From NCBI GenBank assembly GCA_013339895.1, contig JABACO010000002.1, forward strand, positions 10,761,674 to 10,825,673: a stretch of 64,000 bases of DNA, written 5' to 3'. Positions 11,492 to 22,806 of the stretch are shown in pieces. The notes under the pieces were generated by a model. The model made no database searches. It saw nothing but the letters and a program-made list of their open reading frames with translations, and was not told the DNA's origin. The stretch's first letter is position 1. Each line of letters opens with the position of its first letter. The position numbers and the translations under genes were made by a program. This stretch comes from Ephydatia muelleri (lineage: Eukaryota > Porifera > Demospongiae > Spongillida > Spongillidae).

Positions 11492-12349
11492 ATGGCACAG
11501 GACAGTATAATACTTCCGGAGATTTCAGCGGACAATTTTGAACATGCTTGGAAAAGGTTTCGTCTTGCGGCGGTGGCGAAACAGTGGCAAGCAGAAAAGC
11601 AATTGCTAATTTTACCGACGTTGTTGCGGGGCAACCTTGTCGACTACTATATGGACCTTGGCGAGGATGAAAAAAGGTCGTTGGAAGACGTGAAGCAAGC
11701 CCTTGAAAGGAAGGTCGGGATTAAGAAAGACCCGGTAGTGGCGGCTAGATATTTCAATTCCCGTTACCAAGACGACAGGGAACGCGTAATGGACTACGCT
11801 ACGCAGTTGCGAAAGGCGTTTAAAGAGGCTTACCCTGAAGATGTGGGTTCCGCGATGCTGCTGCAAACATTTTTGTCTGGTCTTCGTCCTTCCATCGCTT
11901 GCCAGGTTATGTTGAAAGGTCGTCCAACTGCACTCGATAAAGCTATTGAAGAAGCCGTGACCGTTGAAGAAGCTTTGCGGTTTGGTGGCGCTGATACTAT
12001 GGAAGTGCCGGTACATGCTGTTCATCCCAAGGAAACAACGACCGAAGTTGAACAACTCAGGCACATGTTGGAGCGGATGTCAAAGAAGTTTGAATCGTTT
12101 GAGCAGCAGTTAAAAGAATTGGATGCTGGTAGAGCGACCGACAACAACAGCGTGGAACAGGAAAGAAGGTCATCGGAAAAGAGAGTGCCTTTTAAACTTC
12201 AACGTGGCAGTTCGCAAGAAGACGGTGGAGGCAGGAGAAGGAACACTTGTTTCCTATGCGGAAAGGAAGGTCATTGGAAAAGGGAGTGTACTTTAAACTT
12301 CAACGGGTCAGCACCGACGGTGGACGGGGGCTGGCGCGAAAGGAAGTAG
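11492..12349 (+). CDS. gag: Gag polyprotein, Ty3/Gypsy element A
   Basis: An intact 285-residue frame starts at the ATG after the PBS. It has a capsid-like helical region (residues 1-150, with LPTLLRGNLVDYYMDL and QTFLSGLRPS), then a coiled, Gln/Glu-rich linker and one CCHC zinc knuckle CFLCGKEGHWKREC (about residues 252-265). The protein would form the retrotransposon particle and bind its RNA. It overlaps the pol frame by about 100 bases in the -1 frame, so pol is probably made by frameshifting. The frame is undamaged, which suggests a fairly young insertion. Confidence 0.9.
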   Translation: MAQDSIILPEISADNFEHAWKRFRLAAVAKQWQAEKQLLILPTLLRGNLVDYYMDLGEDEKRSLEDVKQALERKVGIKKDPVVAARYFNSRYQDDRERVMDYATQLRKAFKEAYPEDVGSAMLLQTFLSGLRPSIACQVMLKGRPTALDKAIEEAVTVEEALRFGGADTMEVPVHAVHPKETTTEVEQLRHMLERMSKKFESFEQQLKELDAGRATDNNSVEQERRSSEKRVPFKLQRGSSQEDGGGRRRNTCFLCGKEGHWKRECTLNFNGSAPTVDGGWRERK

Positions 12350-13661
12350 TCCACCAAACATTCAAGCATCACAGCAAGTTACATGTACCATTACAAGCTT
12401 ACGTATTCAATATTAGTAGTTTACTGCGGGTAAAGGGGCAGCTTGAGGGACAAATGGTAGAGTGTTTGTTGGATTCGGGGGCAGCGGTGTCTGTTGTCCG
12501 TTTTTCAGTTTTGTCTGATTCAGAAAAGGGTAGGATTCGTCATTCGAATGTTCAGGTGATGGGGGCCAATGGCTCACCATTAGATGTTATGGGAGTGCTT
12601 AGCCTTAAGGTACGGTTGGGCAGTTTCAAGGATGAACACGAATTCACTGTTGTGAGGGAACTTACGGTAGAATGTCTGTTTGGTGCAGATTTTATGGAGA
12701 AGAATGACGTGTTGATTGACTGCAAAAGGAGGTGTTTACAGTTGGGTAGTAGCGCAATAGAAGTTCCTTTTATTGATTCATCTGTGCGCGCGAGCTCTGG
12801 CGGAGTCGCGGATAATTTTAAGGTGTCATCGGTAATGGTGTCTCGGACAGTAAAGTTGCCAGCACATTCAGTTTTATTGTTGCATGGTAAAATGAAGGGC
12901 GATTTTGGCGAACCAGTTTGGTGTGGGGAGGAAGGGCTTGTAGAAGGAGAAGAGTCAGTAGGGAATCCCAACTATATTCTTGTAGCCAGAAGTCTTAGCA
13001 GAGTAAATGACCAGGGCGAGGTTTCAATTCAAGTGATGAATGTCGGACCGATGGAGGTAACTTTGCATAAAGGCACCCCAATTGCAAACTTCGTCCCTAG
13101 GCGTAATGTTTTTCTGTTGGAGGATGTTGAAGGGCATGCGCAGCGAGGTCGTGCGTCTGAGAAACTCCGTAAAGGTAGTTTGTTGAAGGTCGATCTGCAG
13201 GGAAGCGAACTAACAACGAAGGAAATGAAAGAGTTGCGAGGATTGTTGGAGGAGTATAGCGAGCTGTTTTCAGACGGGGAGTTGGGCAGGACGTCTAAGG
13301 TCAAGCATGGAATTTCGACGTCTGGGCCACCGATTAGGCAACCTATCCGTCGACAGCCAGTGGCATTGAGGAAAACGGTGCAGGAAGAGGTACATAAGAT
13401 GTTGAAGAACAAGGTTATTCGTCCCAGCACGAGTCCCTGGTCTTCGCCGATCATCATGGTGAGAAAGAAAGATGGAAGTTGGAGGTTTTGCATTGATTTT
13501 AGAAAATTGAATTCCGTTACGCACAAGGATGCTTATCCTTTGCCGCGTATCGATGAAACGTTGGAATCTTTGGCTGGGTCTACTATTTTCTCTACGTTGG
13601 ATCTCGCATTTGGCTATTGGCACAGGGGCGGATTTACCATGGTTCACAAGTATGCCTGTGA
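12247..13661 (+). pseudogene. pol: Pol (protease and start of reverse transcriptase), truncated, Gypsy element A
   Basis: Open from the gag overlap in the -1 frame. It shows the aspartic protease core CLLDSGAAVSVV (near 12465), then the RT N-terminal blocks SPIIMVRKKDGSWRFCIDFR, LNSVTHKDAYPLPRID and TLDLAFGYW. The homology stops there, before the YxDD box. A run of 21 C bases begins at 13663, and no RT palm end, RNase H, integrase or 3' LTR follows. The element is therefore cut off at or next to the poly-C tract. The gag and protease parts are intact. Confidence 0.85.
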
Positions 13662-13662
13662 A

Positions 13663-13683
13663 CCCCCCCCCCCCCCCCCCCCC
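13663..13683 (+). repeat. Pure (C)21 tract at the truncation point of Gypsy A
   Basis: Twenty-one consecutive C bases stand where the RT homology ends. Similar C or G runs occur at many repeat edges in the window. Confidence 0.95.
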
Positions 13684-13836
13684 AATTTTACCTTCCGCCA
13701 TATTGAATGATTAACTAACGTTAGCAATTATTGTACACGTGGTTCAACAAACGGTGATCGCGATACTCTTGAAGCGCTTTGCTACAAATTTCAATTTCAA
13801 GTCGTTCCAGCTCCATTCAGGTGATCACTTACTATA

Positions 13837-14028
13837 TGCACACACTCCCCTCAACACCCCCAGCGCACACCCATAGCTATGCACACATGCATCTCAACAC
13901 CCCCAGCGCACACCCATAACTATGCACACACTCCCCTCAACACCCCCAGCGCACACCCATAGCTATGCACACACACACCTCTAACCCCACAGTGCACACC
14001 CATAGCTATGCACACACACACCTCTAAG
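13837..14028. repeat. 42-43 bp minisatellite, about 4.5 copies
   Basis: ATGCACAC recurs at 13837, 13879, 13922, 13965 and 14008, with the inter-unit text CTCAACACCCCCAGCGCAC and CACCCATAGCT repeated with small changes. Spacing is 42, 43, 43 and 43 bases. Confidence 0.93.
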
Positions 14029-14631
14029 TCTTCAACTGCACTAATGTGTTCTTACCTATTCTACCACCCCAAAGTATGTGCTTACCAGTTACCACTTACA
14101 ATTTGAATTACAAGTCTCCACCTGCCAGTCACAGCGTGCGTCTCATAAGCTTCATCGATGCACTTGACGTCTTCTGGCATCACTATTGGCAAGATAAAGT
14201 CAAACCGTACTCCATAAGAGTACAGAACAAGCTGGTAGCATCTTCCACGGCACTAAATAGAATTATCAATTTCAATGCTCGGATGTTTATGACAACGCAC
14301 ACTTCCCCGATATTGTCGAGAGAACAAAAAGGTTCTCATACTTAGAATGCCACTGATATACTTACTTTTCATTAGTGTGACAACTGTTTCACCAGAGATA
14401 ATATATAGACTCTGGTTTCACTCTGCTCGCGTCACAACGTCCTTGTAAGCCTGTCCGTCTCTGTCGAATATTATGATACCTGCTCTTTGTATGTTTCCTA
14501 CGTCGGATCTCCAATCGGAAGGCACTAGCGAATAGCTGATCTACCCATCCCATCTACCGAATTCAAAAAGTTGCCAATATAAAAGTCGTTTCGTTCAAAA
14601 GTTATCACGCGTCACTCACACGATACCGAAT
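14029..14631. other. Unassigned stretch left of the Plavaka-type element
   Basis: Includes a 99-residue open frame at 14046-14345 (+) with no recognisable motif (contains DALDVFWHHYWQDKVKPYSI). No splice-supported gene or repeat is evident. Confidence 0.3.
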
Positions 14632-14657
14632 TACACACCCAACGGATATCAAATTTG
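14632..14657 (+). repeat. Left terminal inverted repeat of the Plavaka-type element
   Basis: 26 bases starting TACACACCCAACGG and ending CAAATTTG. The exact reverse complement is at 22781-22806, and weaker similarity extends inward (ATCAAA..AATG). Confidence 0.85.
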
Positions 14658-16126
14658 TATCAAAAATGGCAACTTTTCTTAAATGTATCAAATATGCGCT
14701 CAAATGTGTCACAGATATGGTTCTGTACAATATATGTGGCCGCATATTTGATCCGCGTCTGATTGGCACCGATTCTCGGCGTATGGAACAAATATGTAAT
14801 TCATATATTGCACAAATTTGTACTGATAACATATATGATTCAGAGGTGCTTTGCATACTTGTTACAAAGCGGAGGGAGGGCCGGGTCCAGAGGAACGTTT
14901 TCAGCTAGGACACAAGGAGTAGCAAATGGCTTATCGCACGTCGTATACAGGCCAGGGCTAATTGTAAGAGGAGTCTTCTCTACAGCAATGGCGGCGCGTA
15001 TACGAAGGTGGTGATCGAGGTACTGCGCAAGGAGGAAGGTGAATTCGAACGTAGTACTTGCATGGGTTGTGTTGTTTCAAACAGAAGAGTTGAAACGGCT
15101 ATAGCATGATATATATTGATTCAGATTTTTTACAAACTGCCATTCCTCATGAAGGCATACCATGACCACAAAGACGACTTCTCTTCTCACTCATGTTCTG
15201 GTGTGAGGGGCAACTACCCACCGTCATCATGTTGGGGAAACCTCCAGGGGTAACTACTACCAATACCTCGGGCATGAACAAAAGGAGAATCAAGCAGCTG
15301 TAGGATCGTGAGATAGAAGGGAGATAGGGTGTGGTTGTATTGTCCTGCTGTACCCCTGGTGCATTTTAAGAAGCTTCAAAAAGTGTATGTGTGTGTGTGT
15401 GTGTGGGGGGGGGGGGGGCAGATCAATAAATGGGCAATTTACATGGATGTATTATCATTGCATGATGAAATCTGCACCGCTCTGTTGTATGGTAAGAGGG
15501 CTGGGGCCATGTATGATATCGATAGCAGGTGTGTAAACATGTTATACCAGTGATGGGGCCGAGGGTGGTGGTACATTTTTCCTCCCTATTTACATACAAT
15601 TGTGACAAATGTGTGTATCTGGTTAAATGGAGTCTTCCTCCACACAAGCAGCAGGTAGTACTGCCTTCACCTTATCTCTGCATGTGGACAATGGATCTAC
15701 ATTGGTCGAGTCTGGTCATTCTCAAAGAGTCACACCAAAAAGTCCCGATCTAGTGAAGCAAGATGTACATTAAGACGAGGATCTGGAGAGGCATGATTTA
15801 CTACCAGAGGAGCTTGTTGAAGAGGACATGTGTAGGCACTCAGGAGGACAAGAAATAGAGGCTGGGTAACACATTAGACATGTAGACATGTCTGTGTTTG
15901 GAGGGAGTGATGTAACAAAAAACTGATACGCATGCCCAACAAGAGCTGCTACCAGTCTGTGTTTGATTGCTCATGTCATTCCAGTGAACTATGAACCATA
16001 ATGTATCCATTTTATCTTGTATACAGCTACATGTGCATATCGGGTGCATTACCATGATTTGTACACGTAACCATTCGTTTAGTAAAAGTTTGTTTAATAA
16101 ATGGGGGTTGATCATGAGATTAGGGC

Positions 16127-16160
<34 letters not shown>

Positions 16161-16720
16161 ACTTGCCTACACGTACAGGGGCCTGCCAGGCAGTCACTGG
16201 TATGATTAATGCAGCATCCTTTTGTAGTCCCATGTGTATTAGCTTGTGATTTCAAGTAACTTACCCAGGCATTGGGTTGTTCTTTGGGTGGGAAGCTTAC
16301 ATTGGATCAGATATACCCGGCAATAGATTCAAGCTGTTCAACCTGTATAGATTCAAGCTGTTCAACCTGCCTGGCCTTTCAGAGGACAACTGCCTCAGTT
16401 TTCTGTCTATGTGATGGATCAGCATTTTAAGTGAGACGACCTAGCTCAAAGTGTGTACATCGTAAAGTTACAAAACACTTAGTCTAAAATAAAATAAAAA
16501 GCAGCACTATGGATCATACACGTAGGGTACCATTTTTTTTTTAAAAGTAATATGATAATAACAATGTATAAATGATTTGAATCACTGCAATTGAATCGAG
16601 TTACATGCAATTCTGTTCAGTAAGTATCATTGTGTTATCAAGTTCTGAACTGATTCTTTCTGTGATCAGATGTCCCTCTGCAGATTATAACTGGACTGAA
16701 TTATATCTCATCCTGCTGTC
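14658..16720. other. Left arm of the Plavaka-type element, no gene assigned
   Basis: About 2 kb. The first 200 bases hold subterminal CATATTTGAT/ATATGTG motifs. A (G)13 run lies near 15406 and a (C)31 run at 16130-16160. Scattered open frames (for example 15529-15753) show no motif I recognise. It may hold further exons or nested repeats. Confidence 0.4.
16130..16160 (+). repeat. Pure (C)31 tract
   Basis: Thirty-one consecutive C bases inside the left arm of the Plavaka-type element. It is the longest C run in the window. Confidence 0.95.
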
Positions 16721-17951
16721 CTAATTATGCATGGTCTCCAGGTATAATGGTTTCACCTCTTTCAGACTGTTCCGCACAAGCATGGCGATCCTCATCCATG
16801 ACAGCTGCCCAATCTAAATCTTGTTCACAAACACTTACCCAAGAGCGAAAGCCGTCATAGAGGTTCTCAGTACAACCACCATTTCGAATATATTTCCGCT
16901 GAGGCCAAGGGAAACCATACTTCTCAAAATTCATACAAAATTACTTATATACGTACAAGGATTGCTAGGTGTCGTGTATAAACTTCTTTCACATCTCTGG
17001 GAGCTTTCATGGATTTAATTATAATTTCAGCGAGCTGTGCTGCTGGCATTGATTTACAATGAGTATATGGACTAATCCCTGCAATCTTTTAAAGAGTAAT
17101 ACTGAGTAATTAAAAAAAAGACCTTGATGCATATACCTTTCGTCGTTCCTCAGCACGAAATTGAGATAGCTTGGACTTCGCATAAGTCATTGCACGCTTA
17201 CACTTGTGTAAATCATGCTTATCATGTTTAAGCACCTTGCTTATAAGTTCCTGTTATAGAAAATGCATTTTTAAGAATAAATAGCTGGTCCAATACTGAC
17301 TTAGCCTGGGAACCAAACCATATTATCAAATATGGTCTGGGAACCAGATATATTGTCTGGTCCCCAGACTAGTACTCACCTGGAGTTTTGGTATTGGTAT
17401 GTCACGTTGCAATGAAAGGCAAAAAGCTTTCGATAACTCTTCATTCAAAGGGTCCTAATTTAAAATTTAAAAACCAACATCGTGCATGTCAGGCTATACA
17501 AATCACGCAACGTACTTCATACTGGCTCCCTTTGATCTTGAATGAGTCCTGTGACAGTTTAGACACCATACTCCGCACTTCATCCATAGATTTCTGAATA
17601 CTAGAACACTGCTCCTCTAGTCTGTGCATCCTTCGTTCCAAATTTTCGGTCACACTAGCACTAGAAGGCTGTGAATCCGGCAGTGATTCATCCCCTGATG
17701 CAATTGATGGTTGTGTATGAGAAGTAGGGCGTGTAGGGGGAAGCTGCACTTGAGTTCCGCGCAAACGATCTTGATTTGCTGCTGCTCCTGTTGCCGCTGC
17801 AGGTATGATTGTGCATGCATACAGAAGCAACGATTATTTCTAGTATTGTATTAGTTTGCCGATAACCATTACATGTTCTAAACGTAGTTCTTGGGGAGAT
17901 ACACGTAGTTCCACTTGCTAATAGCGCTCGCGTTGACGTTGCTCCTTCCAT
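16721..17951 (-). CDS. Second gene of the Plavaka-type transposon: coiled-coil protein of unknown function
   Basis: A multi-exon minus-strand model. A coiled-coil exon spans about 17800-17516 (NLERRMHRLEEQCSSIQKSM) and ends KGSQYE. Exons near 17457-17380 (DPLNEELSKAFCLSLQRDI) and 17254-17140 (ELISKVLKHDKHDLHKCKRA) follow, then one near 17093-16960 (ISPYTHCKSMPAAQLAEI), then 16922-16839 (KYGFPWPQRKYIRNGGCTEN) and 16813-16721 ending ETMHN plus stop. Donors and acceptors are GT/AG, and phase is kept at the junctions I checked. The start is uncertain; an ATG at about 17951 begins MEGATSTRALLASGTT. It could be a DNA-binding or regulatory partner of the transposase, as second proteins of other two-gene transposons are. 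No known domain is recognised. Confidence 0.55.
17305..17372. repeat. Small GTCTGGGGACCAG hairpin in an intron
   Basis: GGTCTGGGAACCAGATA at about 17333 pairs with the following TGTCTGGTCCCCAGAC. It resembles the CTCGTCCCCAGACCC and CTCGTCCCCAGGCCC ends of the MITEs at 30.9 and 34.7 kb, so it may be a short relative. Confidence 0.45.
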
Positions 17952-18010
17952 ACCCCGCTTATTGTCACGTGACGAAAAGTTGAAAAAACGCGGTACGGGC
18001 TGCATGTGCA

Positions 18011-21000
18011 ATGGAGAGCAGTGATGGTGAGTTAGAAGAATATTGTAAATATTTGTACGACCATTTTCAACATACAGGGTACACATGCCATATTTGTGAG
18101 ATAACCTTTCCTTATCGTTCAAAACTTATTACTCATGAGAAGACTGCTAACCACCAGATGCTAGCAGCTTTCTTGTCATCGGCTCAGTCAAATGCTGACC
18201 ATACCGCATATGACATTGTTGAAGACGACGAGGTTTACTACATGATCACTAAATGTATTCAATTTTAATATTATTCACACACAGCAGATGGAAGTGGTGG
18301 CCACAGACGATGACACAGAGCATAGGTCCACATCAGGTTTGGCTGCAAATGAAGATGCACACATCCAGGATGTGAGCTCAGCAGTCTCAGATGAGTCAGA
18401 GCTTGAATCTGCTGACAGTGATTGTAATGATGATGATTGTGATCATGAAGGTATGTGGGACATCTTTATTGGTCATAGTTTTTTTCTGAATAAATTTAAT
18501 CTTGTGGTTTACTTTACAGCATTCATCCAGCACCTTTCTACCCTACCAGAGAATGGAAATACAACACCTTTTGCCTCAGAGCGTTTTGCACTACTTTACA
18601 CTCTTCTTCACAGTGCTCATCCTTTGGTAATCTCTATGTCTTCCTCTTACCAATTATCATTGAAAACTTTACATTAGGGTGAGCGTAACCTCAAGTTCAT
18701 TCTGCACATAATCAAGAAAGAAGATGTATCAGCACCATCACTTTATCAACTAAAGAAGTTTTCCTTACCAGGTTATCACGCACCTTCATTGGTAATGTTG
18801 CATTTTAATACATTTATGAGTAATAATAATATTACTATATCTATAGGTATACAGTGATTTGGGTGAACCCTTCTATATGAACAAACCTATAGATGTCATT
18901 CGTCGCTGTTTTGGAGATCCTGACATCAGTAAAACATTGCAAAGAATCCCTGTGTCTCACAGTGATATTGTTACGTACGTTTACATCAGTTATATATAAT
19001 ATTTGCAGCAATACTGAATTTATATGTGCCTCATTTCATAGTGAGATGTGGCAAGCTACGAGATGGAACACAATGGATATATACCAAGCAGTATCCATAC
19101 CATACAATGGGCAACACATTTTCTTGAGGGATTTTGTTTCATTTTTTGATGACAGGCTTGGACTTATTATAGCACAAGTTCAGAGATTTTACATTCATGT
19201 GAGTTCCATAGTGCGGTTAATACCTCCATGATTGCATGATCACAAAATAACTGCTGCCTGTCCACTCTGTAAGGCTCAAGATGGTCTTGTACATGTTACA
19301 GTGTTCCCACTGTATGACGTTTGGCAATACTCCAGAAGTTCCTGTTCATCATTGCCGCTCACAGTTCAGGATGAAATGTACATTCTTGGCAAGGAGATGG
19401 ATGCTCTTTTCACTCAGGTCCGGGGACTTGTTTCTTGTCCTTCTCGCATCCTTGTAGAGAAGCCTTTATGTCCACTATGCGAGATGAGCATACAGGTATG
19501 CAGTGTGCATAAGGTCATATAAGCGAGCTCAATGTAATTTTTCTAGGAGTTTCAAGCATTTATAGCTCCTCATCCACTGAAAGCAAAGGGTAATGGAAAG
19601 GCTGTGGTCGTTACTCCACTTTTGTTGTATTCTGATGATCTGAGTGGTAACCTCAGCAAGCAGTGGAATCTACTTGACTGCTGGTGTATTCTGTTTGCTG
19701 GACTGCCAAGGAAGATGAATCATCAGTTGGGAAATATCCACCTTCTCTGTGCTTCCAATACAGTTTCTGCTGTTCAAATGATGGGCCCCATTGTGAGTGA
19801 GCTCTGTGCCCTGGAGCAAGGGGTGGAAGTATTTGATGAAAAGACGCAGGAGTGTGTTCTAGTTGTTGCACCAGTACTGGCAATCATGTGTGACAATCCC
19901 AGGGCATCTCAAATTGTTGGCCACATGACTGGCAGACCATCTAAGTTCTGTAGAGTATGTTTGGTATGCTACCCTGATATACATGTATGTTTTAATACAG
20001 TTAAGGTACACCTTGTGCCATTTAGGCTGATGCAAATGAATCATCGGACATGATTGCTGAGCTGCGCACCAAAGCTAGCAGTATGGTAGAGTTTGCTAAG
20101 ATTTCTTTTGCTAATGGAAGTGCAAAAGCAGAATTGAAAACTTTATCTGGATTGTGTGACATGCCCACACCAATCCTCAAGCTGACATTGGATCCATATC
20201 AGTAAGTGAGATAAATGGACCTTACTAGCTGCGATTACTTATGTCTAAACTTTATACACCCCCAGAGGCACACCTCTAGAGGCACTGCATACCCTTGTAC
20301 TAGGTCCACTGAAGTATTTTCTTCATGACGTCATGTCGAGACTGACCAAGAAGGAGAAGGAGCAGATGCAGGCCTTCATGAATGCTTTTGATTACTCGGG
20401 TTTTGAGGTGATACCAAAGCCAAAGAGGATATGCAATTACAGTGGTTCTTTGGTTGGTCGTGACATCAAAGCATTTGCACAAATGGCCTTGTTTATTCTG
20501 GAACCATACTTGAGTGCTGGAGAAAAGGAAGTGTGGATAGCAATGTTAAAGGTGCATATCCACCAACCACGCCAGCATGCTCTTTATGTTTCCCTAATCC
20601 AGGTTTTTAGAATTGCTTATTGTGGTACACTTCGGACATCTATGCTTGATGCCTACCAGGGTACCTGTGATGCATTTGTTCAAGCCATCAAAGAGCATAA
20701 CCCCAGTATGTTGAAAAAAAAGAAGGTCCATCTTGTGCTACACCTTCCGGCAGCATTACGCGAATTTGGCCCTACATCTGGGTACAACACTGAAAGGTAC
20801 ACAAATTGAATGTGTCACATTTTCACCAATACTGATATGTGACACATGTAGGTGCGAGGCATTTAATTCCCTGGTTCGCTGCCAAAATGTACACTCTAAT
20901 CGCCACAATCCCAGTCGTGATATAGCTGTTGGGTTCAGTGTTAGAGAGCATCTAACCTATGTTGTCTCAGGAGGTCGCTATGGACCAAACAATGAACGGT

Positions 21001-22015
21001 GGGTAATTATATACTATATGAAACTTTGATTATAACTGACTTACATAGCTGTAGTCCTGCTATCCGCGAACTGTTTAAGACTACTGAAGTGCTACACTTC
21101 ATGAATGGGTACACACCCAAGACTCACACACATGGAGAATTTGGGAAACTTGAGGTATTTAAATACCATGCATTGATATGGTATACAATGGCCCTCTCTT
21201 GAAGGCATCGCGGAAGCTCCAAAAGCTGTCTGATGTGCTCATATATTGTAAATGTGAGCAGAGCTGTGCACTAGGTTGCCTACTAGATGGGGGGCATTAT
21301 CAGTTGCAGCAGCATGGAGCTGAAATCAGCATGGATGCATTAGGGTATTTGTACAAATGTACCGCTGGGACAAAAAATGCCACCATCAAAGTGACTAACT
21401 GCATCAAGTTGTTCTACCGTAACAAAGTAAGTATATGGCATGTGTCACAATATATCACATCTTGGTAACATAGATACAGTATGGAATTCTTCACGCCTGT
21501 TTTATGGAAAGGAGCGGTTTAACGTATTGCCTCATTCAGCTGTTTGAAGAAATGGTGGGCTCATTTGGGGAACCGATATTGAACGATATAGACTGTCCTC
21601 TTTTGACACTGACCAAACAGCTTCTACTTGTACCACCTTCTACCCTTGTATGTGCTGTTTCCATTTGTCACCAGTGCAGCAGCTCCTGCACCCTGAAAGA
21701 ACAGTCCAATGGACAGCTTTTATTTAAACATGATTGGAACAATGACATGTATGCCTACAACATCTACTGTATGTCCAATGATTAATGTGGTTAACCTCTA
21801 ATTCTAAATATACGACAACAATAGTATTTAAGCGCGTGCGCCGTAAAAAAAAAAAAACAAGGGGGATGACAAGAGTAATGTCCAGAGGTACATATTCGTG
21901 CATGTAGCTGCTCTCTTCCTAATGACAGAATTGAATCAGCTAAAGAAAGGAAAGCTGGCTATGCTGGTAGTCATGATCAACGTGAAACAATCAGGCATCG
22001 GTTAACAACAAAGAG
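18011..22015 (+). CDS. Plavaka/KDZ-type transposase, multi-exon
   Basis: The first exon (ATG 18011) has a U1-like C2H2 finger, YTCHICEITFPYRSKLITHE, then an acidic linker (18288-18450). Later exons read in order: LERNL-type block near 18680; YSDLGEPFYMNKPIDVIRRC (18850); EMWQATRWNTMDIYQAV (19043); CPLCKAQDGLVHVTVFPLYD (19258); then the core block PLLLYSDDLSGNLSKQWN with LFAGLPRKMNHQLGNIHLLC (19617-19950); GTPLEALHTLVLGPLKYFLH (20271); and CEAFNSLVRCQNVHSNRHNP (20854). This order and the 'SDD.SGN.SK.WN' block match Plavaka-type transposases known mostly from fungi. Introns are 50-100 bases with GT/AG ends. Exons to about 21785 are open; a further one near 21927-22015 (ERKAGYAGSHDQRETIRHRL) is likely. 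It would cut and move the element bounded by the 26-bp repeats. Confidence 0.72.
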
Positions 22016-22136
22016 GTAGGCACCAGTTAGCGTACCGGGGTATTATTATTTTTATTTTCCCCATAGTTTTAGGTTCGATGTTTAAGGTAAGCAGTGTAGA
22101 GCTATGCCTACTTATTAAATTGAGCTTGATCAACAA

Positions 22137-22386
22137 GAAAGCTTATGGACGGAAACAACACCCGCCACACTAACTGTACGTTAACGTGTATGCCTTTTGT
22201 CTCTCGTAAAGAAAAGGTAAGAGAATATGTGCCTCTTTGTCACTGTTCTATATCTTGACAGGAAAGCTTATGGACGGAAACAACACCGGCCACACAGACT
22301 GTACGTTAGCATTTATGCCTTTTGTCTCTCATAAAAGAAAAGGTAAGAGAACGTGTGCCTCTTTCCCACTGTTTTATATATTGTGA
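22137..22386 (+). repeat. Tandem duplication of a 125-bp exon-like unit
   Basis: GAAAGCTTATGGACGGAAAC recurs at 22137 and 22262, with about 125 bp repeated at roughly 90% identity. Each unit ends GAAAAGGTAAGAGAA, a good splice donor, and the second is preceded by TTGACAG, a good acceptor. It looks like a duplicated 3' exon of the transposase gene or a recent slip duplication. Confidence 0.75.
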
Positions 22387-22780
22387 TTCCTGTTAATAGG
22401 TGCTTTAATTGGAACATCGTGCTACCTTCTCCATTTGCCAGCGTTCTTTGGATGATTCGTTGAATGGAACTACGTGCAGTTTATGTACTTGTACAGTTGT
22501 ATGCGTTTTTTGAAAACGGATTATATTTTAACAGAAATCTACTAGTGTAGAAGCCAGGATAACCATACGCATGGGGACTGGGCACATATTTGATACAAAT
22601 ATCTGGTACACATATGGCATCGCATGTTTGGTATGGACTGAGCACCACATATTTGGCGCAAACATAATACATATTTCGTCCATTGAATGAAGCTCCATAT
22701 TTGATTCATATCGGCTACTTATATTTTTTGTGCCAAATATGTGTACGCATATTTGATACATATATGGTACATTGTTTGAT

Positions 22781-22806
22781 CAAATTTGATATCCGTTGGG
22801 TGTGTA
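22781..22806 (-). repeat. Right terminal inverted repeat of the Plavaka-type element
   Basis: Exact reverse complement of 14632-14657. It is preceded by several CATATTTGATAC-type subterminal motifs between about 22560 and 22770. Confidence 0.85.

Larger units (their letters stand above)
14632..22806. mobile_element. Two-gene DNA transposon with Plavaka/KDZ-type transposase, 8.2 kb
   Basis: Terminal inverted repeats of 26 bp (TACACACCCAACGG... at 14632; its exact reverse complement ends at 22806) bound 8175 bp. Subterminal regions on both sides are packed with CATATTTGAT-like motifs in both orientations. Inside are a minus-strand multi-exon gene with a coiled coil (16721-17951) and a plus-strand multi-exon transposase (18011-22015), transcribed divergently from a gap of about 60 bp. 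No clear target-site duplication is visible (AAT on the left, GAC on the right). Both gene models are mostly open, so the copy may be recent. Confidence 0.75.

Noticed and set aside
13837-14028. Possible CRISPR-like array of 43-bp units
   Set aside because: The whole unit repeats with no unique spacers. It is a minisatellite in an animal genome.
17688-18122. 144-residue minus-strand frame ending near the transposase start
   Set aside because: It crosses the divergent promoter gap and a splice junction of the coiled-coil gene, and its Arg/Ser text is a shadow of that gene's exon.
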